A DNA stretch of 31,529 bases from CAZTXD01 sp964617995 (GTDB lineage Bacteria > Actinomycetota > Acidimicrobiia > Spongiisociales > ZC4RG35). The position numbers and the translations under genes are program-made. The stretch is taken from positions 1 to 31,529 of the forward strand of contig CAZTXD010000028.1 of assembly GCA_964617995.1 (NCBI GenBank), read 5' to 3'. This document shows, piece by piece, positions 23,592-31,529 of this stretch; the first letter of the stretch is position 1; the number at the start of each line of letters is the position of its first letter. The notes under the pieces are model-generated. The model made no database searches, had not been told where the DNA came from, and saw nothing but the letters and a program-made list of their open reading frames with translations.

Positions 23592-24626
23592 TTGCGGGTA
23601 CTGGTAACCGGCCACAACGGCTACATCGGAAGCGTCATGTGTGGCCTGTTTCGCGACGCCGGCCACGACGTGGTCGGTCTGGACAGCTACCTGTTCAGCG
23701 AATGCACCTTCGGCGACGACGTGGAGGACGTACCGGCGATCCGCAAGGACGTTCGCGACGTGGCGATGAGCGACCTCGAGGGATTCGATGCGGTGTGTCA
23801 TCTGGCGGGGATCAGCAACGACCCGCTCGGTGATCTGGATCCAGAGGTGACGGCCGAGATCAACCACCGGGCCTCCGTCCAGTTGGCGGAGCTGGCCCGT
23901 CGGGCAGGCGTTCCCCGCTTCGTTTTCTCCTCTTCGTGCAGCATCTATGGAGCGTCTCCGGGCGGCTGGGTCGACGAGACCTCCGAGATCAACCCCGTGA
24001 CCCCTTACGGCTGGTCGAAGATCAACGTGGAGACCGAAGTCTCCAGGCTGGCCGACGACGGCTTCAGCCCCACCTACCTCCGCAACGCCACCGCCTACGG
24101 CGTCTCGGCCCGGCTGCGAGCCGACCTGGTCGTGAACAACCTGGTCGGCTACGGGGTGACCCAGGGTCGGGTCCTCATGAAATCGGATGGATCTCCCTGG
24201 CGTCCCCTCATCCACATCGAAGACATCTCGAGGGCGTTCCTCGCCGTTGTCGAAGCACCGCGTGACGTCATCCACGACCAGGTGTTCAACGTCGGCTCCA
24301 CCCGGGAGAACTATCAGATACGCGACGTGGCCGAGATCGTCGACCGCACGGTCCCGGGTGCCTCCGTGGAGCTGGCCGACGCGGCCGGCCCCGACATCCG
24401 CGACTACCGCGTCGACTGCTCGAAGATCGAGGCGATGCTCCCCACTTTCCAGCCTCGATGGACGGTCGAGGCCGGCGCCAAGGAGCTGTACGAAGCGTAT
24501 GTGGCCGCGGGCCTCGGCCAGGACGAGTTCCTCGGCAACCTCCTACGGATCCGGTTCATACGAGGCGAGCAGGAGGCCGGCCGCATCAGCGCCGACCTGA
24601 GGGTGGTGGAGGGCGCCGGTGTCTGA
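23592..24626 (+). CDS. NAD-dependent nucleotide-sugar epimerase/reductase (extended SDR)
   Basis: A 344-residue extended short-chain dehydrogenase acting on a nucleotide sugar. TGHNGYIG (6-13) binds NAD(P). The catalytic residues are the serine in FSSSCSIYG (about 112-120) and Tyr139/Lys143 (YGWSK). The serine motif lacks the TDE of 4,6-dehydratases, so it is more likely an epimerase or reductase. The start is TTG 23592, with GGAAGG six bases upstream and one base after the rfbF stop; the longer frame overlaps rfbF. It overlaps the next gene by eight bases. Together with RfbF and the C-methyltransferases it probably turns CDP-glucose into a branched deoxysugar. The exact product cannot be told from sequence. 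Confidence 0.87.
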   Translation: MRVLVTGHNGYIGSVMCGLFRDAGHDVVGLDSYLFSECTFGDDVEDVPAIRKDVRDVAMSDLEGFDAVCHLAGISNDPLGDLDPEVTAEINHRASVQLAELARRAGVPRFVFSSSCSIYGASPGGWVDETSEINPVTPYGWSKINVETEVSRLADDGFSPTYLRNATAYGVSARLRADLVVNNLVGYGVTQGRVLMKSDGSPWRPLIHIEDISRAFLAVVEAPRDVIHDQVFNVGSTRENYQIRDVAEIVDRTVPGASVELADAAGPDIRDYRVDCSKIEAMLPTFQPRWTVEAGAKELYEAYVAAGLGQDEFLGNLLRIRFIRGEQEAGRISADLRVVEGAGV

Positions 24627-25881
24627 GCCGGCTTCCCCGATCGCCCCGGCGCCGTACGAGGTGATCCGGGGCTGCCGGTCCTGCGGCAGCGATGCGATGG
24701 ATCGGGTGCTGGCCCTGGGTGAGCTGCCCTTGTCGGACGGGCTCATACGACCGGGGTCCGACCCGGCCCGGGAGGCGACCTACCCGCTGACGCTCGTCCG
24801 CTGCCGGGAATGCACCCTGGCCCAGATCCTGGAGACGGTGCCGCCGGGCACCCTCTTCGGTGAGGAGTACCCGTATTTCTCGTCGTTCTCCGATGCGCTG
24901 GTCGAGCATGCACGCGTCAACGTGGAGGGGATCCTCGCCCGGCGTCCCCTGAACGAAGGCTCGCTGGTCGTGGAGCTGGCGTCGAACGACGGCTATCTCC
25001 TGCAGTGGTTCGCCAAGGCCGGGATCCCGGTGCTGGGCATCGACCCCGCTCCCGGGCCGGCGCGGGCGGCCGAGGAGAAGGGCATCGAGACCATCTGTGA
25101 CTTCTTCGGCCCCGACCTGGCCGCGGAACTGACCGACGGGGGAAGGCACGCCGACGTCATAGTCGGCAACAACGTCCTCGCCCACGTCCCCGACCAGAAT
25201 CGCTTCGTCGAGGCGATGGAGCGACTCCTGGCACCGGGAGGCACGGTGGTGATGGAGTTCCCGTATGTGCGCGACCTGGTCGAGCACGGCGAGTTCGACA
25301 CGATCTACCACGAGCACCATTGCTACTTCTCGGTGACCTCGGTCGAGCGTCTCTTCGCACGTCATGGCCTCGACCTGGTGAGGGTGGAGCACCATCCGAT
25401 CCACGGAGGGTCTCTGCGCGTGTTCTTCGAGCGCGAGGGCCGGGTCGAAGCAAGCGTGAGCGAGTACTTGCGGAGCGAGGCGAACGAGGGGATCAACGAC
25501 GCGGGTTTCTACGCCGACTTCGCCGCCCGGGTCGAGTCCATCCGTCGGAACCTCGTCGCTCTGATCGACGATCTCGTCGACGGTGGCGCCAGCGTGGTCG
25601 CCTACGGGGCGGCGGCGAAGGGTGCGATCATGCTCAACTACTGCGGCATCGGCTCCGAGCGCCTGTCCTATATCGTCGACCGCAACGTCCACAAGCAAGG
25701 GTGGCTGATGCCGGGCGTGCACATCCCCATCGTCGGGCCCGAGCGTCTTTCGGTCGAGCCCCCCGACTACCTCCTCATCCTCGCCTGGAACTTCAAGGAC
25801 GAGATCATGGCCCAGCAGGAGGCGTTCGCCCAGGGCGGGGGCAGGTTCGTGGTTCCCGTACCGGAGCCGACGATCCTTTGA
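24619..25881 (+). CDS. Sugar C-methyltransferase (NovU/TcaB9 type)
   Basis: A 420-residue SAM-dependent methyltransferase with the three-part layout of deoxysugar C-methyltransferases. There is an N-terminal zinc-binding region (CRSCGS and CREC, about 18-60), a Rossmann SAM domain (VVELASNDGYLLQWF) and a C-terminal Rossmann-like domain (VAYGAAAKG, YIVDRN). The IYHEHHCYF motif places Tyr230, Glu232 and His233 where TcaB9 has the catalytic Tyr/Glu/His set. It should methylate C-3 or C-5 of a CDP-4-keto-6-deoxysugar. The start overlaps the SDR end by eight bases, and the stop overlaps the TTG of the second methyltransferase. The family is certain; the position methylated is unknown. Confidence 0.92.
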   Translation: MSEPASPIAPAPYEVIRGCRSCGSDAMDRVLALGELPLSDGLIRPGSDPAREATYPLTLVRCRECTLAQILETVPPGTLFGEEYPYFSSFSDALVEHARVNVEGILARRPLNEGSLVVELASNDGYLLQWFAKAGIPVLGIDPAPGPARAAEEKGIETICDFFGPDLAAELTDGGRHADVIVGNNVLAHVPDQNRFVEAMERLLAPGGTVVMEFPYVRDLVEHGEFDTIYHEHHCYFSVTSVERLFARHGLDLVRVEHHPIHGGSLRVFFEREGRVEASVSEYLRSEANEGINDAGFYADFAARVESIRRNLVALIDDLVDGGASVVAYGAAAKGAIMLNYCGIGSERLSYIVDRNVHKQGWLMPGVHIPIVGPERLSVEPPDYLLILAWNFKDEIMAQQEAFAQGGGRFVVPVPEPTIL

Positions 25882-27265
25882 CGCTGCCGGAGGGAGACGT
25901 CGGAGCGCTCACCGAGAAAGCCCGGGAAGCGGCGCTCGCAGCCGTTTGCGCCGTGTGCGGGCGAGTCGGGATGGAGGGCTTCTACCAGGTCGACTCCATT
26001 CCCACCCAGAGTTGTGTCCTCCTGGACTCCGAAGGCGAGGCCCTGGCCTACCCGACGGGCGATCTGGTGCTGGCACTGTGCCACGAGTGTGGGTTCATCC
26101 AGAACGTCAGATTCGATCCGGAACTGGTCGACTACTCCCAACCCACGGAGGAGAGTCAGGCCTTCTCCGGCAAGTTCCAGTCGTTCGCCCGGGATCTCTC
26201 CCGGCAACTCGTGGAGCGGTACGCCCTGGAAGGTCGATCGGTGCTGGAGGTCGGATGCGGCAAGGGCGACTTCATGCGACTCCTCATCGAGGGCGGGGTC
26301 GCCGCCGGTGTCGGAATCGACCCGGGTTTCCTGCCCGACCGGGTGGAGGGTGACCTGGGCGGAGCGAGGTTCATCCGCGACTGGTACGATCACCGGCACC
26401 TCGCTATGACCGGCGACCTGGTGCTGACCAGGCATCTCCTGGAGCNNNNNNNNNNNNNNNNNNNNNNNNNNNNNNNNNNNNNNNNNNNNNNNNNNNNNNN
26501 NNNNNNNNNNNNNNNNNNNNNNNNNNNNNNNNNNNNNNNNNNNNNCACCGGCACCTCGCTATGACCGGCGACCTGGTGCTGACCAGGCATCTCCTGGAGC
26601 ATGTCCCCAACGTCGGGGAGTTCCTCGGCTGGTTGACCACGTCCACCGAAGCGACACCGGGAGCACGCCTGTTCACCGAGGTCCCGGACGTGGCCCGGGT
26701 GCTGGCCGAGGGAGCCTTCTGGGACGTCTACTACGAGCACTGCTCGTATTTCACCCTCGGATCGCTGGCACGGGCGCTTCGCCGGTCCGGACTGGAGGTG
26801 GAGGACCTGGAGCTAGCATTCGAGGGCCAGTACCTGCTGGCTTCGGCCGTCCCGTCTTCCGCCGCCGGGGAGCCTCATCCCGCCGAGGAGCCCGTCTCTG
26901 ACCTGGTTCCGGGAGTGACCGCGTTCTCGAGATCGGCGGCAGCGTCGAGGCGACGCTGGCACGAACGCATCCGGGATGTGATCGAAGCCGGGGATCGGGT
27001 CTGCCTGTGGGGAGGCGGATCGAAGGCGGTCGCTTTCCTCACCACCCTGGGCCTGGGCCAGGTAGGCGATGGTCTTACGGTGGTCGATATCAATGTCCAC
27101 AAGCAAGGGAAGTGGCTGCCGGGCACAGCGGTGTGCGTGAGCTCGCCGGAACGGCTGACGGAGGAGCCACCTGCTCTCGTGGTGCCGATGAACGCCGCCT
27201 ACGTCGACGAGATCCGCGCCGACCTGGAGGCTATGGGTCTGGGTCCCCGGATCGAGGCTGTGTGA
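25878..27265 (+). CDS. Second sugar C-methyltransferase-like protein, interrupted by a false assembly gap
   Basis: Before the gap the frame from TTG 25878 (TTGA overlap with the previous gene) encodes a zinc motif (CAVCG and CHECG) and a SAM motif (VLEVGCGKGDFM). After the gap it continues with HVPNVGEFLGWL, DVYYEHCSYF (the YxEH motif) and a C-terminal domain with CLWGGGSKAVAF. The two parts are out of frame as written. The gap is 100 N flanked by identical 55-base ends; removing 155 bases joins the frames exactly and yields one 410-residue protein, the normal family length. It is about as long as its neighbour but clearly diverged from it, so it is not a recent duplicate. Two such enzymes in tandem suggest two methylations or different substrates. 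It ends 35 bases inside the convergent membrane-protein gene. Confidence 0.85.
26391..26445. repeat. Left copy of the 55-base duplicated contig end
   Basis: This 55-base stretch is identical to 26546-26600, on the other side of the N run. It represents the end of the left contig. Confidence 0.9.
26446..26545. other. Scaffold gap of exactly 100 N
   Basis: The run is exactly 100 N, a placeholder length. The flanking sequences are the same 55 bases, so the two contigs overlap and no sequence is missing. Confidence 0.95.
26546..26600. repeat. Right copy of the 55-base duplicated contig end
   Basis: Identical to 26391-26445. Collapsing this copy and the N run restores the reading frame of the methyltransferase. 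Confidence 0.9.
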
Positions 27266-28121
27266 GGGGCACCTGATCGGCCTCGTCTCCAGCCGCGAGC
27301 ATCACTCCGATGATGATCGTGACGATGAGGGCGGGGGCCGATATCGCCAATGCCACATAGGGGCTGTCCTGGAGCCCGGCTATGCGCGAAGCCACGAACA
27401 CCGATCCGGCATGCAGCCCGAACAGCGCCCACGGGCGGAGCCGGGCGACCGATGTCCCCAGCAGGGCGACCGGGAACGCTCCCACGGTGGCCCAGCCGCC
27501 GATGATGGAGCCTGTCCTCGCTTCCCCGCCGATCGCCACCGCCCAGGCGAGGAGGGCGGCCAGGGCGTAGCCGCCACCGGACCCTATCCGGGCCTTCCGC
27601 ACCGGCCACCCGGCGACGACCGCTGCCACAGTCGTCCCCATCAGCACCCGGGCCAGCTCCGTGTCGGGGACGGTGGCCCACACCCCGAACACGGTGCCGG
27701 CGACCATGAGGACGGGGATCCCCGAGTCGCCCTGTTGATGGTCGATCCTGCCGATCATCCATCCGGCCACGACGATGAAGAGCATCGTTCCGAGCTGGAT
27801 CCACCATCGTGTCTCGATGCCCGAGCGGACCGCCACGGTGAACGCACCGAGGCCGACGACGAACAGACCGCCCACCATCATGCGGCGAGTCAGTTCACCG
27901 CCCAGGATCACCAGCACCAGCCCGATCACCAGACCAAGGCGTCGCCCGACCATTCCGAGGGCCGCCACCAGGGCCACCGCCGAGACGACCACGCCCCAGA
28001 TGGGTCGGGGAGCCTTCTGCCGTGGGACGGCGAGCAGGATAACCAGGCCGATCACTCCCCATCCGAGCCCGGATTGGAACTCCCTGGTCAGGAGTAGTTC
28101 GAACAGTGTCAGGGGGTTCAC
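27231..28121 (-). CDS. Polytopic membrane protein of unknown function
   Basis: A 296-residue protein with about eight or nine hydrophobic segments, including LGWGVIGLVILLAV, WGVVVSAVALVAALG, a LVIGLVLVILGG helix and ALIVTIIIGVMLA near the end. The C-terminal tail is short and polar. No catalytic motif or family signature is recognisable. It starts with GTG 28121, divergent from the hypothetical gene at 28149, and converges on the methyltransferase with a 35-base overlap. The start has no clear ribosome-binding site. A flippase or small-molecule transporter would be a guess only. Confidence 0.65.
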   Translation of the reverse strand: MNPLTLFELLLTREFQSGLGWGVIGLVILLAVPRQKAPRPIWGVVVSAVALVAALGMVGRRLGLVIGLVLVILGGELTRRMMVGGLFVVGLGAFTVAVRSGIETRWWIQLGTMLFIVVAGWMIGRIDHQQGDSGIPVLMVAGTVFGVWATVPDTELARVLMGTTVAAVVAGWPVRKARIGSGGGYALAALLAWAVAIGGEARTGSIIGGWATVGAFPVALLGTSVARLRPWALFGLHAGSVFVASRIAGLQDSPYVALAISAPALIVTIIIGVMLAAGDEADQVPLTQPRSGDPDP

Positions 28122-28148
28122 TGGGAGGTCGAGAGGAGGTTCGATTCC

Positions 28149-28628
28149 ATGACAGCGCTATGGTTTGTGGTGGGAGGCCGGTGTGGAAGTGGGACCCATG
28201 GCGAAAAGGTTAGGGCGATTGGGGTCAACCCCTTTCGTGAAACTCTCGCGTGCTCGCCAGCCACGGTGGAGGTGCAGGAGAGTGCGTCCGAGCGGATCCC
28301 TGCAATCGATTCCGAGCTGGAGGATCCAGCCGATTCCCCGTCCGGTGGCCCGCCGTCGCGGCAAGACAACGTTCGCCACCCTTCCGGACGCACACGGTGC
28401 ACCTGGGGGAACGTGGCGGTGGTGCGGGGGCTGCACACGGCCACCGGGGAGGTGGAGGCCGTGGTGGGGTTGGTCGACCCCTTCAAGGAGGATTTCGGTC
28501 TCCTGCCCGGAGGCACCTACTCGATCGTCTTCCACGACGGACGGCTGATCCTGGGAGTGAATGCGTCTCCACTCGACAACGACTCCCGCTTCGGAACCGT
28601 AGTTCTCATGGTCATCGAGGGATTGTGA
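28149..28628 (+). CDS. Hypothetical protein coupled to the VCBS/ASPIC gene
   Basis: A 159-residue protein I do not recognise. AGAGGAGG precedes ATG 28149 at a nine-base spacing, and its stop overlaps the GTG of the next gene (GTGA), so it is probably real and co-transcribed. The first 90 residues are polar and low in structure. The last 75 (from about TWGNVAVV) look folded, with short strands and a conserved-looking LLPGGTYSIVFHDGRLILGVNASPL region. No signal peptide or membrane helix is evident. A later start inside the polar part cannot be excluded. Confidence 0.55.
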   Translation: MTALWFVVGGRCGSGTHGEKVRAIGVNPFRETLACSPATVEVQESASERIPAIDSELEDPADSPSGGPPSRQDNVRHPSGRTRCTWGNVAVVRGLHTATGEVEAVVGLVDPFKEDFGLLPGGTYSIVFHDGRLILGVNASPLDNDSRFGTVVLMVIEGL

Positions 28629-30259
28629 AGGTCCGCCGGCTGCTCGTGGTGATGGTGGTGGCCACGACCGCGTGCACCGCGGCCGACACCAGGGTCCAGC
28701 CGGCTGAGAGCCCGGCCGCCGCCGAGCGACCTGATTCTCCTGAGACGGGGGACGAACCCACCAGATCGTCGGTGAACCGCGACCCCGGTCTGGCGTGTTG
28801 GTCGTCTCCCATCGAGATCGAGCACGGGGAGCTCTCCTTCGGGGACATCACCGACGAGTTGGACCTCATCGATCCCCTGGTCGGCCTACACGGTCATGCC
28901 GCGGCCTTCGGCGACATCAACGACGACCAACATCTCGATCTGGCGGTGGGGACGTTCGGAAACCGGCCACCAGAGGCCTACGAGGTGCGTGGGGCCCTCG
29001 GACCCAACCCTGATCGCCTCCTCCTCGGCGGCCAACGATTCACAATGGTTGATCTGCCAACCGAACTCGCTCGAACCTCGGGGGCGGTGTTCGCCGACTT
29101 CGACGGTGACGGCGACGTCGATCTCTTTCTAGTTCGGCATCGGGGGCACCGTCGACAAACCGATGTGCCGTCGATCATGCTGGAGAACCGCGACGGCTCC
29201 CTCGTCCCGGTGGCAGAGCCCCTGCCCGTCGAGTTCCTGGGCCGGACGCCCGTCGTGGCCGACTTCGACGGGGACGGTCTGCTCGATGTCTATGTCACCG
29301 AGGATCGTCACGGGAAGACGGGTGGGATCCTCCTGCGCAACACCGGCGGTTTCACGTTCGAGGATGCCACCGACGGATCGGGCCTGGAGCAGGTGTTCTC
29401 GCTCAGTGCTGCCGCCGCCGATCTCGACGGTGACGGCCTGCCCGACCTCGTCACGTCTGAGCGCGTGTTCATCAACCGCGGCGGCCTCGTCTTCGAGGAC
29501 GTGACTCCCGATGGGTTCGGATGGACCCAGATAGGAGTCGACGACGACCCCGCCGGCGTCGCCGTCGGAGACGTCGACAACGACGGGCGCCCCGACATAG
29601 TCGTCGGCCAGCACTACCGGTCGACGGTGGACCGGGGGGAGGAAGTCCCCGTGCGTCTTTTCTTGCAGGACGGCTCAGGGTTTCGTGAGGCTACCGATGC
29701 CGGGTTGATCCCGCTGCCCACTCTCGCGCCACACGTCGAGCTGGCCGACATCGACAACGACGGTTGGCTGGACATCGTCACGTCGGCGTCGGCTTTCGGT
29801 GGGGAAGGCCCGGCGGTCTTCCGCAACCGGGGGACCTCGCCGGTGTCGTTCGAGGCACCGGAGGGGCTCGGCTCCCAACAGTACTGGGTGGGCGCTCCGG
29901 TGGCCGACGTCGATCGAGATGGGCGGCTCGACGTCTTCGCCGTCGAGTGGGAGCCGAGCCTTCCCAGTCGGATGTTCCGTAACACGTCTCCCGGCGGCCA
30001 CTGGTTGGGCGTGTCGGTGTCGGGCCCGGGGCAGGGGGTGGGAGCCATCGTGGAGGTCGAGAGCGGCGACGGTCGTCTGCTCGGCAGGCGCGAGATATCG
30101 GTTTCGGGCGGGTACGCCTCGGGGGGCCCTCCCCATGTCCACTTCGGGCTGGGCGACCACCAGGTCGTCGACGTGCGGATAACCCTTCCCGGGGAGAGTC
30201 CCGTGACGCTCGGCGACGTGGAGGCGGATCGTCACCTGCGCTGGCCGGACGGGTGCTAG
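28625..30259 (+). CDS. Exported FG-GAP/VCBS-repeat protein with ASPIC/UnbV C-terminal domain
   Basis: A 544-residue protein, probably a lipoprotein. The N-terminus is VKVRRLLVVMVVATTACTAAD, with a basic start, a hydrophobic core and a possible (atypical) lipobox cysteine. It carries about six calcium-binding-like loops of the FG-GAP/VCBS type (DINDDQHLDL, DFDGDGDVDL, DFDGDGLLDV, DLDGDGLPDL, DVDNDGRPDI, DIDNDGWLDI), which form a beta-propeller. The C-terminal GGHWLGVSVSG and SGGYASGGPPHVHFGLGD match the ASPIC/UnbV domain. Such proteins are cell-surface adhesins or carbohydrate-binding modules; the exact ligand is unknown. The start is GTG 28625, in a four-base overlap with the hypothetical gene. 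The frame extends much further upstream but there overlaps that gene throughout. Confidence 0.87.
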   Translation: MKVRRLLVVMVVATTACTAADTRVQPAESPAAAERPDSPETGDEPTRSSVNRDPGLACWSSPIEIEHGELSFGDITDELDLIDPLVGLHGHAAAFGDINDDQHLDLAVGTFGNRPPEAYEVRGALGPNPDRLLLGGQRFTMVDLPTELARTSGAVFADFDGDGDVDLFLVRHRGHRRQTDVPSIMLENRDGSLVPVAEPLPVEFLGRTPVVADFDGDGLLDVYVTEDRHGKTGGILLRNTGGFTFEDATDGSGLEQVFSLSAAAADLDGDGLPDLVTSERVFINRGGLVFEDVTPDGFGWTQIGVDDDPAGVAVGDVDNDGRPDIVVGQHYRSTVDRGEEVPVRLFLQDGSGFREATDAGLIPLPTLAPHVELADIDNDGWLDIVTSASAFGGEGPAVFRNRGTSPVSFEAPEGLGSQQYWVGAPVADVDRDGRLDVFAVEWEPSLPSRMFRNTSPGGHWLGVSVSGPGQGVGAIVEVESGDGRLLGRREISVSGGYASGGPPHVHFGLGDHQVVDVRITLPGESPVTLGDVEADRHLRWPDGC

Positions 30260-30348
30260 AACACCGCCAGGGCGAGCCAGACGGCGGCGGCCGCCAGGAT
30301 GACGAGGGCGGCGGCGGCGGACATTATGAGTAGCCAGCGTGTCGACAT
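30256..30348 (-). CDS. Possible 30-residue single-pass membrane peptide
   Basis: A short minus-strand frame from ATG 30348 encodes MSTRWLLIMSAAAALVILAA and continues as a hydrophobic helix of about 22 residues with a basic N-terminus. It fills the gap between the VCBS gene (four-base overlap of stops) and the divergent peptidase. The upstream region lacks a good ribosome-binding site, and the alanine-rich helix could arise by chance from GCC runs, so confidence is low. Confidence 0.3.
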   Translation of the reverse strand: MSTRWLLIMSAAAALVILAAAAVWLALAVF

Positions 30349-30384
30349 GGGGTGGGGTAACGCTACCGGCGGTACGATCCCGTC

Positions 30385-31476
30385 ATGACATCGCCCTCTT
30401 TCGACTACTCCGCACGTTTGGCCAGGGCACGAGCGAAGATGGGCGAAGTCGGGCTCGAGGGGCTTCTGTTGAGCGTCGGTCCCGACCTTCCCTACCTGAC
30501 CGGCTACGAGGCGATGCCTCTGGAACGGTTGACGATGTTCGTCCTCACGGACGCCGAGGCGTTGCTGGTCGTTCCCCGGTTGGAGGCACCGAGGGTAGAG
30601 CCGGGTCCCTTCGAGGTGCGGGCCTGGGACGAGACCGAGGACCCGGTTGCGCTCGTGGCGGATCGGCTGGGGGATTCGAGCCGGTTGGGCATCGGCGACC
30701 ACACCTGGTCGGTGTTCCTGCTCCGTCTCCAGGAGTCGCTGACGGGATCTCAGTTCGTGTCGGCCACGCCGGTCATGACCGCGTTGCGGGTGCGCAAGGA
30801 GCCGGCGGAGATCGACCTGTTGCGGCGGGCCGCTCACGCCGCCGACCGGGTGGCCGCCCGGCTGGCGGACTCGACGATGTCCGGCCTCACCGAACGGGAG
30901 TTGTCCCACCGGGTGGGACAGTGGATCGTCGAGGAGGGCCACGACCTCGCCGCCTTCACGATCGTGGCGTCGGGGCCCAACGGCGCCTCTCCGCACCACG
31001 AGCCGACGGAACGCGTCATCGAGCGGGGGGACATGATCGTGATCGACTTCGGGGGGCGGCTCGGAGGCTACTGCTCGGACACGACCCGGATGTTCGTCGT
31101 CGGTGAGCCGACATCCGAGCAGGCCGAGGTCCATGAGGCAGTACGCCTCGCCCAGCAGACGGCGGTGGAAGCGGTGCACCCCGGCGCCGTCGCCGCCGAT
31201 ATCGACGCGGTGGCCCGCACCAGGATCGAAGAGTCCGGTTACGGGGACTACTTCATCCACCGCTGCGGTCACGGCATCGGGCTGGAGGGTCACGAGGAGC
31301 CGTACATCATCGAGACCAACCTCGACCCTCTCGAACCGGGGATGGTCTTCTCGGTCGAGCCGGGCATCTACCTCCCGGGACGCTTCGGAGTGAGGATCGA
31401 GGACATCGTGGCCGTCACCGACACCGGCGTCGAGTCCCTCAACCGCTCCCCCCACCACCTGACCGTGGTCGCCTGA
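30385..31476 (+). CDS. M24 family metallopeptidase (Xaa-Pro aminopeptidase/dipeptidase)
   Basis: A 363-residue cytoplasmic metallopeptidase that removes N-terminal residues next to proline. An N-terminal creatinase-like domain (about 1-130) is followed by the pita-bread catalytic domain with all five metal ligands: Asp in VIDFGG, Asp in CSDTTR, His in CGHGIGLEGHE, Glu in SVEPGIY and Glu in VRIEDI. The start is ATG 30385, which leaves 36 bases to the divergent small frame. No signal peptide is visible. It looks like an ordinary housekeeping gene, which suggests that the glycan locus has ended before this point. Confidence 0.93.
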   Translation: MTSPSFDYSARLARARAKMGEVGLEGLLLSVGPDLPYLTGYEAMPLERLTMFVLTDAEALLVVPRLEAPRVEPGPFEVRAWDETEDPVALVADRLGDSSRLGIGDHTWSVFLLRLQESLTGSQFVSATPVMTALRVRKEPAEIDLLRRAAHAADRVAARLADSTMSGLTERELSHRVGQWIVEEGHDLAAFTIVASGPNGASPHHEPTERVIERGDMIVIDFGGRLGGYCSDTTRMFVVGEPTSEQAEVHEAVRLAQQTAVEAVHPGAVAADIDAVARTRIEESGYGDYFIHRCGHGIGLEGHEEPYIIETNLDPLEPGMVFSVEPGIYLPGRFGVRIEDIVAVTDTGVESLNRSPHHLTVVA

Positions 31477-31481
31477 TCCCG

Positions 31482-31529
31482 TTTTCGCGCATCGAATGCG
31501 CGCGATAGCGCGCCTTCGATGCGCGAAAA
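31482..31529. repeat. 48-base near-perfect palindrome at the right edge
   Basis: TTTTCGCGCATCGAA at 31482-31496 is the exact reverse complement of TTCGATGCGCGAAAA at 31515-31529. Inside it, GCGCGC (31498-31503) pairs with GCGCGC (31508-31513) around a GATA loop, with one T/C mismatch at 31497/31514. It lies six bases after the peptidase stop. The stem ends in AAAA on the plus strand, so a U-run, if any, would have to follow beyond the window. It could be a terminator, a dispersed palindromic repeat or the reason the assembly ended. Confidence 0.7.

Noticed and set aside
24586..25722. A 378-codon minus-strand frame opposite the first C-methyltransferase
   Set aside because: Composition is rich in Asp, Val, Arg and His as expected for an antisense shadow, and the plus strand encodes clear motifs.
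25878..27265. A real frameshift or pseudogene in the second methyltransferase
   Set aside because: The break coincides with the N gap, and collapsing the duplicated 55 bases restores the frame.
1..31529. tRNA, rRNA, CRISPR arrays, transposases or integrase genes
   Set aside because: I looked on both strands and found no cloverleaf-like segments, no regularly spaced short repeats other than the SLH-like coding repeats, and no DDE or integrase motifs.

Overview
The window is about 31.5 kb of high-GC bacterial DNA, most likely from an uncultured actinobacterium, possibly of the Acidimicrobiia. That placement is an inference. It rests on the many GTG/TTG starts, the SLH-like repeats of the 'GITxGCNPPxNxxFCP...VTRGQMAAFL' type, and the gene content. 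A 100-N gap and a palindrome at the right edge show that it is an assembled draft or metagenomic scaffold. I see no rRNA, tRNA, CRISPR array, insertion sequence or phage gene.

Most of the window is a locus for making, decorating and exporting a cell-surface glycan. From the left: (1) 1-2812 holds the tail of a carrier protein, a stand-alone proline-type adenylation enzyme and a prolyl-carrier-type dehydrogenase, together the core of a pyrrole-2-carboxyl-S-carrier pathway. (2) 2985-6964 is a tightly coupled operon with a kinase-glycosyltransferase fusion and an ABC exporter (ATPase and permease). (3) 6995-10281 (minus strand) holds a secreted G8/beta-helix protein with three SLH-like repeats and a GT2 glycosyltransferase. 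(4) 10481-11722 (plus strand) is a GT4 glycosyltransferase behind a possible 13-codon leader. (5) 11772-15359 (minus strand) is an unusual operon alternating SGNH-like proteins with lipoyl-like proteins that lack the modifiable lysine, plus a sulfotransferase. (6) 15481-20321 (minus strand) holds a GT4-pseudokinase fusion, a polysaccharide deacetylase and two more sulfotransferases. (7) 20740-22650 (plus strand) is a secreted vanadium haloperoxidase-type protein behind two perfect palindromes. (8) 22817-27265 (plus strand) is a CDP-sugar cassette: RfbF, an SDR epimerase/reductase and two NovU/TcaB9-type C-methyltransferases. (9) 27231-31476 holds more ordinary genes: a membrane protein, a hypothetical protein coupled to a VCBS/ASPIC lipoprotein, and an M24 peptidase.

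Taken together, the locus probably builds a glycan containing a C-methylated deoxysugar, exports it through the ABC transporter, trims it by deacetylation and sulfates it with up to three different PAPS enzymes. It may also carry a pyrrole-carboxyl or prolyl acyl group. The parts most worth following up are the SGNH/lipoyl-like operon, where one SGNH paralogue keeps a Cys/Asp/His set and the other has lost it, and the pyrrole-type module beside glycan genes. The N gap is almost certainly spurious. It is flanked by identical 55-bp ends, and collapsing them restores one intact 410-residue methyltransferase.
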